NCBI GenBank assembly: GCA_003731675.1 | Contig: RCNQ01000102.1 | Coordinates: forward strand, 1-18,289 | Direction: 5' to 3' | DNA from: Bacteroidetes/Chlorobi group bacterium ChocPot_Mid | Lineage (GTDB): Bacteria; Bacteroidota; Ignavibacteria; Kapaibacteriales; UBA2268 | Length of the DNA: 18,289 nt | Part shown: piece by piece, positions 13,052-18,289 of the stretch | Layout of the letters: every line of letters begins with the position of its first letter | How positions within the stretch are numbered: position 1 is the stretch's first letter | Made by a program: the position numbers and the translations under genes | The notes under the pieces: model-generated | Database searches by the model: none | Seen by the model: only the letters and a program-made list of their open reading frames with translations | What the model was told of the DNA's origin: nothing

Positions 13052-14964
13052 TATTTATAACTCCTTACAGCTAATTTCACATTCTCAAATACTAATTCTT
13101 CCTGATGACGGATAGGTTTGTTGCCTACACCGGTGTATTCCCAAGCTGCAACATGAGCAAAATGTTCGTCATCGCGTTTTGCTTCACCATCTTCGTATTG
13201 ATATTCTTCACGGAAGTGAGCACCGCATGATTCTTCACGTTCCAAAGCATCCCAAGCCAATACTTCTGCAAATTCGAGGAAGTCAGCCACACGGTTAGCT
13301 TTTTCGAGAGCAATGTTTAAATCGTTGCTTTCACCTGTAACGTTGAGATTTTTCCAGAATTCTTCCCGGATTTTGGGAATTTCCTCAATAGCTTCTTTCA
13401 AACCTTTAGCATTGCGTCCCATACCGACTTTATCCCACATAACTTTTCCGAGTTCTTTGTGGAAGGAAGATGGAGTACGTTTTCCTTTGATAGACATTAA
13501 TTTGTTAATCTTGTCCTTTGCTTCTTCTTCAGCTTTTTTGAATTCCGGATGGTTTTCATCAACTTTCTCAAGTTTATTGGAAGCAAGAAAATGAGCAATT
13601 GTATAAGGAATAACATAATAACCATCGGCAAGCCCTTGCATCAATGCACTTGCACCAAGTCGGTTAGCTCCGTGGTCAGAAAAGTTTGCTTCTCCGAGCA
13701 CGTGCAGACCCGGAATCGTGCTTTGCAAGTTGTAATCAACCCATAAGCCACCCATTGTGTAATGCGAAGCGGGATAGATTTGCATTGGTTCTTTGTATGG
13801 GTCAACGCCAGTAATTCTTTCGTACATTTCGAATAAATTACCGTATCTTTCCTCGATAGTCTTTTTTCCAAGTCGTTGTATAGCTTCTGAAAAGTCAAGA
13901 TAAACACCATAACCTGTTGCCGCAACGCCACGTCCTTCGTCACAAACTTCTTTTGCTGAACGCGAAGAAATATCTCTTGGTGCAAGGTTTCCGAAACTTG
14001 GATATTTTCTTTCGAGATAATAATCTCTTTCTTCCTCGGGAATTTCGTTAGGTGGACGTTTGTCACCTTTTTTCTTTGGAACCCAAATTCTTCCGTCATT
14101 ACGTAAAGATTCAGACATCAAAGTTAATTTTGACTGATGGTCACTGCTTACTGGGATACAGGTCGGATGTATTTGTGTAAAGCATGGGTTTGCGAAGAAT
14201 GCTCCCTTTTTATAAGCTCTGTAAGCGGCTGTTACGTTACATGCCTGGGCATTTGTCGAAAGGAAGAATACGTTTCCGTAGCCACCTGTGGCGAGACAAA
14301 CTGCATCACCCCAATGTGATTCAATCTTTCCTGTAACCAAATCGCGCGTGACAATTCCTCTTGCAGTACCATTGATAATAACAACATCCATCATCTCTTT
14401 CCTGACGTGAGATTTTACCTTGCCTAACCCGATTTGTCTTACCAAAGCGGAATAAGCACCGAGTAAAAGTTGCTGACCCGTCTGACCTCTGGCATAAAAT
14501 GTACGTGAAACCTGAGCTCCACCAAAAGAACGATTATCAAGCAAGCCACCATATTCACGAGCGAATGGAACACCCTGAGCTACGCATTGGTCAATTATAT
14601 CAACACTAACCTGAGCCAAGCGATAAACATTAGCTTCTCGTGAGCGGAAATCACCACCTTTTACAGTGTCATAAAATAACCGCCAGATACTATCACCATC
14701 ATTCTGGTAATTTTTAGCGGCGTTTATTCCTCCCTGAGCGGCAATACTGTGTGCCCTTCTTGGACTGTCGTTATAGGTGAAGGTTTCTACATTATAACCT
14801 AATTCAGCAAGTGAAGCTGCAGCAGATGCACCGGCTAATCCTGTTCCAACCATAAGAATTTTGTATTTTCTACGGTTTGCGGGATTGATAAGTTTCATTT
14901 CAAATCTGTGCTTATCCCATTTGTCCTTTAATGGACCTGATGGTATTTTCGAATCTAATGTCAT
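13051..14964 (-). CDS. sdhA: Succinate dehydrogenase/fumarate reductase flavoprotein subunit
   Basis: With the ATG at 14964 the product has 637 residues, normal for this family. It has the FAD-binding motif GTGLAGA (40-46) and the His for covalent FAD in AHSIAAQGG (His72). The active-site residues are HPTCIP (His266), APRDISSR (Arg330), ASHYTMGG (His401) and NRLGASAL (Arg435). It oxidises succinate or reduces fumarate on the cytoplasmic side. The open frame continues to 15066, but the chosen start is backed by GGAGG (14971-14975) six bases upstream and by an ATGA overlap with the sdhC stop, so translation is coupled. Confidence 0.95.
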   Translation of the reverse strand: MTLDSKIPSGPLKDKWDKHRFEMKLINPANRRKYKILMVGTGLAGASAAASLAELGYNVETFTYNDSPRRAHSIAAQGGINAAKNYQNDGDSIWRLFYDTVKGGDFRSREANVYRLAQVSVDIIDQCVAQGVPFAREYGGLLDNRSFGGAQVSRTFYARGQTGQQLLLGAYSALVRQIGLGKVKSHVRKEMMDVVIINGTARGIVTRDLVTGKIESHWGDAVCLATGGYGNVFFLSTNAQACNVTAAYRAYKKGAFFANPCFTQIHPTCIPVSSDHQSKLTLMSESLRNDGRIWVPKKKGDKRPPNEIPEEERDYYLERKYPSFGNLAPRDISSRSAKEVCDEGRGVAATGYGVYLDFSEAIQRLGKKTIEERYGNLFEMYERITGVDPYKEPMQIYPASHYTMGGLWVDYNLQSTIPGLHVLGEANFSDHGANRLGASALMQGLADGYYVIPYTIAHFLASNKLEKVDENHPEFKKAEEEAKDKINKLMSIKGKRTPSSFHKELGKVMWDKVGMGRNAKGLKEAIEEIPKIREEFWKNLNVTGESNDLNIALEKANRVADFLEFAEVLAWDALEREESCGAHFREEYQYEDGEAKRDDEHFAHVAAWEYTGVGNKPIRHQEELVFENVKLAVRSYK

Positions 14965-15785
14965 ACTCCACCTCCCACCAATCCAAACCAAATTGTGATT
15001 GGTATTGATATGTAACAAATTACTAAAATTGTGGACAACCATGGTCCGACTGCCCTGAAAAAGCAATTATACTTCGGATGATTCAATCCAAGAGTCTGAA
15101 ATGCACTTTGGATTGCATGACTCAAATGGAATCCGACGAAAATTACTAAAATGATGTAGCTGATTGCATAAAGCGGTTGTCTGAAACTTTTTACAACCAT
15201 AGAATAAGCATCGGGTCTGAAGAACAAGACTACATCGTTTTCTTTGGAAAGTTCCTTGCCTTCAACTTTTATCGTTTCAGCTTGTCTTTCCAGTTTCCCG
15301 ATTTCGTTGGATTCTCCGTTAAGAACCTTGTCCTCAGCAATTACTACTTCTCCTTTGTAATACTCCATGTTTCTTTTACTGAAATTATCTGCATCAATAA
15401 CTCCGATTGTAAAATGCAACAGGTGGTAAACAAGGAATGCAACAACTAAAACTCCTGTCCATATCATTGTTCTGCCTGTGAGCTTTGCCTTAACATAATT
15501 TTTGACTTCGTACTTTTGACCTTTTGCCTGAAAATTCAGCCATTTGAGTCTTATAGAAGTGATAATATGCAAAACAAGGCAGACAAAAAGGACAATCCTG
15601 ATAATCCAAAGCAGTTCACCAAGCCCCTGTAAAAAATGGGCATATCTGTTAAACACTTCCTGCCCGATATAAACCTGCATATTGCCTACACAATGTCCAA
15701 TAAGGAACAAGACGAGAATAACACCGGTTACTGCCATCACCACTTTGCTAAGTAGTGTAGACTTAAGATAGTCAAACAGTGCCAT
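14961..15785 (-). CDS. sdhC: Succinate dehydrogenase/fumarate reductase cytochrome b558 subunit
   Basis: The 274-residue protein has five helices (about 13-35, 58-82, 107-131, 205-228, 248-270), the diheme cytochrome b558 type found with C-A-B operons. Likely heme ligands are His31 (LIGHCVGN), His73 (VLHI), His121 or His124 (YHLLHF) and His220 or His223 (FHLSHAIQSAFQTLG). It anchors the complex and exchanges electrons with quinone. It is longer than usual because of a charged loop between helices three and four (about 132-203, rich in Glu and Lys). By the known topology of the family that loop faces the periplasm. AAAGG (15790-15794) precedes the ATG. First gene of the operon. Confidence 0.94.
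   Translation of the reverse strand: MALFDYLKSTLLSKVVMAVTGVILVLFLIGHCVGNMQVYIGQEVFNRYAHFLQGLGELLWIIRIVLFVCLVLHIITSIRLKWLNFQAKGQKYEVKNYVKAKLTGRTMIWTGVLVVAFLVYHLLHFTIGVIDADNFSKRNMEYYKGEVVIAEDKVLNGESNEIGKLERQAETIKVEGKELSKENDVVLFFRPDAYSMVVKSFRQPLYAISYIILVIFVGFHLSHAIQSAFQTLGLNHPKYNCFFRAVGPWLSTILVICYISIPITIWFGLVGGGV
14971..14975 (-). promoter_or_regulatory. Ribosome binding site that decides the sdhA start
   Basis: GGAGG on the coding strand, inside the last codons of sdhC, is six bases before the ATG at 14964. It rules against the longer frame from 15066. Confidence 0.75.
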
Positions 15786-16192
15786 AATACCTTTGTTTAT
15801 TGTTAATAAATAATTGATTAATTAAAGAAATGAATTTTTTTCTTTCTTGGTAGTTCTTATTGATATTTGAATTTCTTTCAGATTTCATTAATGAGTACAC
15901 AACTCTATCAAAAAGGATTAAAACCTTAAATTGCAAGATGTTATAAAAATTTAAGATTCTATTTGAATTCCAATATAACCAATCCATTTTATCGCTTGAA
16001 CATTAATTTTAATCTAAATAATAACTTTAATTTTAACTTACAAAAAAGAAATCAGAAATACAACAATTGATATATTTTTGTAATCAATATTTGATTTATT
16101 GAGTATTTCCATAAATTATTTTTAACATTTGTTTAACTTTTTTCTTGCATATTATTTCTTTTTTAAGTAATTTTACTACTAATGAATGAGCA
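15786..16192. other. Gene-free divergent intergenic region
   Basis: This 407-base AT-rich stretch separates the minus-strand sdhCAB operon from the plus-strand polysaccharide operon and must hold both promoters. On the plus strand, TTG (about 16068) followed by AATATTTG about 19 bases later loosely resembles the Bacteroidota -33/-7 pattern (TTG, TAnnTTTG); this is weak. A frame at 15772-15987 on the minus strand overlaps the sdhC start, shows no family features and looks spurious. I see no RNA gene or clear riboswitch here. Confidence 0.5.
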
Positions 16193-16210
16193 ATGTTTAT
16201 TATTTGTAAT

Positions 16211-16750
16211 ATGTTAGAATCAATAATAACATCAAAAACAAGGTTGAAACTTCTTCTCAGGTTTTTTTTAAATCCTGGGACTCTTGGTTATTTGAATGAA
16301 CTTGCCAATGAATTTAATGAATCCAGCAATGCTGTAAGAATCGAGCTTAACCGATTATCAAAAGCTAATTTGATAAAGTCAAAGAATGACGGGAGGACAA
16401 AAGTTTATCAGGCAAATAAATCACATCCGCTTTTCACAGAAATTCACAATCTGATTAAAAAGAATATTGGTATTGACCAGATTGTAAATGTAATCAATCA
16501 GCTTGGGGAAGTAAAAGCTGCATTTATAACAGGGGATTATGCTAAAGGTAAGGACACTGGAATCATTGACCTTATTATTATTGGTTCTATCAATCATTCT
16601 TACCTAAACGAGTTGGTAATTGCAACAGAACAGGTTATTAAAAGGAAAATTCGTTCTCTTGTTCTAAGCGAAGATGAATTTGAAAATTTAAAAGAAAATC
16701 TGAAGCTAAACAAAGCTTTGGTAATTTGGGAAAATAATAAAGGAATTTAA
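16211..16750 (+). CDS. Winged-helix protein with degenerate nucleotidyltransferase-like domain
   Basis: From the ATG at 16211 the product has 179 residues; an ATG at 16193 would add six. Residues about 4-70 are an ArsR-like winged helix (ITSKTRLKLLLRFFLNP, then LNELANEFNESSNAVRIELNRL and the wing GRTKVYQAN). The second half resembles an MNT-type nucleotidyltransferase core: FITGDYAKGKDTGIIDLIIIG aligns with GSxAxG then DxD. The GS is GD, and only one acidic residue of the DxD is kept, so catalysis is doubtful. Such proteins, as I recall them, precede polysaccharide gene clusters in Bacteroidota, so a regulator of this locus is likely. Its TAA directly abuts the cysC ATG. Confidence 0.75.
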   Translation: MLESIITSKTRLKLLLRFFLNPGTLGYLNELANEFNESSNAVRIELNRLSKANLIKSKNDGRTKVYQANKSHPLFTEIHNLIKKNIGIDQIVNVINQLGEVKAAFITGDYAKGKDTGIIDLIIIGSINHSYLNELVIATEQVIKRKIRSLVLSEDEFENLKENLKLNKALVIWENNKGI

Positions 16751-17356
16751 ATGGTAGAAATTAAATCAACTAACGTTGTATGGCATCCCAAAAAAGTAAC
16801 GCTTGAAGAAATCGAAAAGCGTAATGGTCATAAGGGGTGCGTGATATGGTTGACAGGATTGAGTGCGGCTGGAAAATCAACGATTGCTGTGGAAACAGAA
16901 AAGCAACTTTTTGATTTAGGTTGTCATGTTTGTTTGCTTGATGGAGATAATGTCAGGCAGGGTTTGAATAAGAATCTTGGGTTTTCTCCTGAGGACCGTG
17001 AAGAAAATATCCGCAGGATTGCTGAGCTTGGCAAGTTGTTGAGAAATGCCGGATTGATTGTCATTACTGCTTTTATTTCGCCTTACAGGAAAGAGAGGAA
17101 TTTGGGTAGGAGTTTGATTGAAAAGGGACATTTTTTTGAAACGTATGTTAAATGTAGTTTAGATGAATGTATCCGAAGAGACCCAAAAGGACTTTACAAA
17201 AAAGCGATTGCAGGCGAAATAAAAGAGTACACAGGTATTTCGGCACCTTACGAAGAACCTGATAATCCGGAATTAATTTTGGATACTGAAAAATTAGATG
17301 TTGAGCAATGTGCTCAAGCTATTGTGAGTAAGCTAAAGGAGAGCGGCATTATTTGA
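16751..17356 (+). CDS. cysC: Adenylylsulfate kinase (APS kinase)
   Basis: The 201-residue enzyme phosphorylates adenylylsulfate at the 3' position to give PAPS. Visible motifs are the P-loop GLSAAGKST (36-44), DGDNVRQGL (64-72), FSPEDREENIRRI, the FISPYRKER segment with Ser110, and YTGISAPYE (160-168). Length is that of stand-alone CysC. No sulfate adenylyltransferase (cysD/cysN or sat) is beside it. It sits between the winged-helix gene (TAA abutting its ATG) and the polysaccharide permease (TTGA overlap), so it probably supplies PAPS for sulfating the exported glycan and not only for sulfate assimilation; that role is inferred from context. Confidence 0.94.
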   Translation: MVEIKSTNVVWHPKKVTLEEIEKRNGHKGCVIWLTGLSAAGKSTIAVETEKQLFDLGCHVCLLDGDNVRQGLNKNLGFSPEDREENIRRIAELGKLLRNAGLIVITAFISPYRKERNLGRSLIEKGHFFETYVKCSLDECIRRDPKGLYKKAIAGEIKEYTGISAPYEEPDNPELILDTEKLDVEQCAQAIVSKLKESGII

Positions 17357-18240
17357 GTAGCTTATCGGAACATATAACCGTTATTAAACCTAAAAGTAGT
17401 ATCTTCGATATTGACTGGAAAGAACTCTGGCGTTTCAGGGAGCTTTTCTTTTTTCTTGTTTGGCGAGATGTTAAGGTAAAATACAAGCAGTCTGCACTTG
17501 GTGCTTTATGGGCGATTATTGTACCTTTTGTGCAGATGGTTATTTTTACTTTATTATTTAGTAATGTTGCTAAGCTACCCACTGATGGAGTTAATCCTGC
17601 TGTCTTCTATTACAGTGGTTTGCTGATATGGACTTACTTTGCAACAGCATTGAGTTTTTCGAGTAATAGCTTGGTGCAAAGCAAAAACATATTGACCAAG
17701 ATTTATTTCCCACGATTGATTATGCCTTCGGCACCTGCTCTTGCGGCATTGGTGGACTTTGCTATTGCTTTTGTGATTCTAATTGTGATGATGATTTATT
17801 ATCAAACTGCTGTGAGTTTTGCTATTTTACTAATGCCGATTTTTGTGATTATGGCTATGGTTACTGCAACAGGGACGGGCTTGCTTTTTTCGGCTTTGAA
17901 TGTGAAGTATCGGGATATTGGTTTTGCTTTGCCGTTCATTACGCAGATTTGGATGTATGGGACTGTGATTGTTCCTTACAGCAAGATACCTGATGCTTGG
18001 GGTGTGCTGAAAACAATTTATATGCTTAATCCTATGGCGGCTTCTGTGGAAGGTTTTCGCTGGAGTATGTTGCATTTGAATTTGAGCACAACAAGAATGA
18101 TTGATAATAAAATTGTATCTCTTCCGGTGGAGTTCCCCTGGGAGCTTATAGGATTAGGGACAATTTCAATGATTTTGATATTTACTTTAGGGCTATGGTA
18201 CTTCCGTAAAATGGAAGATACGTTTGCAGATATTGTTTAA
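17353..18240 (+). CDS. wzm: Polysaccharide/O-antigen ABC exporter permease (Wzm-like)
   Basis: The 295-residue membrane protein belongs to the ABC-2 transporter family, with about six helices. The conserved entry segment is WRDVKVKYKQSALGALWAIIVPF, followed by the helical core and the late segment YMLNPMAASVEGFRW typical of Wzm/KpsM-like permeases. It would form the channel for a lipid-linked polysaccharide with a Wzt ATPase, expected just beyond the right edge. The start is TTG (17353-17355), overlapping the cysC stop as TTGA, so translation is coupled. Family is firm; the name Wzm is by analogy. Confidence 0.88.
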   Translation: MSSLSEHITVIKPKSSIFDIDWKELWRFRELFFFLVWRDVKVKYKQSALGALWAIIVPFVQMVIFTLLFSNVAKLPTDGVNPAVFYYSGLLIWTYFATALSFSSNSLVQSKNILTKIYFPRLIMPSAPALAALVDFAIAFVILIVMMIYYQTAVSFAILLMPIFVIMAMVTATGTGLLFSALNVKYRDIGFALPFITQIWMYGTVIVPYSKIPDAWGVLKTIYMLNPMAASVEGFRWSMLHLNLSTTRMIDNKIVSLPVEFPWELIGLGTISMILIFTLGLWYFRKMEDTFADIV

Positions 18241-18256
18241 ATAATTAATTAACAAA

Positions 18257-18289
18257 ATGAAAAATTTTAACCACAAAAAACACAAAGAT
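18257..18289 (+). other. Possible start of a further reading frame at the window edge
   Basis: After the permease stop an ATG opens eleven codons (MKNFNHKKHKD) before the window ends. The repeated CACAAA-type sequence could be a real N-terminus or part of a dispersed non-coding repeat. Too little is visible to decide. Confidence 0.2.

Noticed and set aside
13051..15066. Longer 671-residue sdhA start at 15066
   Set aside because: The extra 34 residues lie within sdhC and have no family counterpart; the ATG at 14964 has a strong ribosome binding site and an ATGA overlap.
15911..15930. AAGG...CCTT inverted repeat as an operator or hairpin in the sdhC leader
   Set aside because: The four-base arms are too short to stand out in a 400-base AT-rich region.
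15772..15987. 71-codon minus-strand frame upstream of sdhC
   Set aside because: It overlaps the sdhC start, its composition follows AT-rich DNA, and it shows no signal or domain.

Overview
The window is AT-rich DNA with long, tightly packed, co-oriented genes. It fits a bacterium of the Bacteroidota/FCB group, possibly the Ignavibacteria/Kapabacteria side. The case rests on the three-subunit succinate dehydrogenase/fumarate reductase in C-A-B order with a single five-helix cytochrome b, small outer-membrane barrels ending in Phe, a GH106-like glycosidase, and a RAYT of the 'YNHAIG' type. I cannot place it more finely from sequence alone. No rRNA, tRNA or CRISPR array was seen.

Everything from 1 to 15785 reads on the minus strand. 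From low to high coordinate there is a truncated 2TM-RCK potassium channel directly downstream of a TrkH potassium transporter. Next come a lipoprotein-like membrane protein with IPT/TIG, TerB-like and possibly SPOR-like parts, and a zinc-ribbon transposase-like gene whose catalytic acidic residues look altered. Then come a response regulator fused to a GcvH-like domain lacking the lipoyl lysine, a tandem pair of paralogous barrels, and an M14 carboxypeptidase. These are followed by a compact GH106-like / DUF2007 / TauE-SafE operon. A RAYT (Y1 HUH transposase) relic follows, bracketed by palindromic repeats and broken by a frameshift, with a remnant of a DUF2283-like gene beside it. The sdhCAB operon closes this half, with overlapping stops and starts and strong ribosome binding sites.

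A 407-base gene-free stretch (15786-16192) separates sdhCAB from a divergent plus-strand operon. That operon encodes a winged-helix protein with a degenerate nucleotidyltransferase-like domain, then APS kinase (CysC), then a Wzm-type polysaccharide ABC permease. The three are translationally coupled, and the operon looks like the front end of a surface-polysaccharide export locus, possibly for a sulfated glycan. It runs off the right edge.

The observations most worth following are the transposase-like gene that may be a domesticated DNA-binding protein, the receiver-GcvH fusion, and the RAYT relic. In the RAYT the frame break falls exactly on a classical -1 slippery heptamer followed at once by a stop. 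No complete new multi-gene system could be demonstrated.
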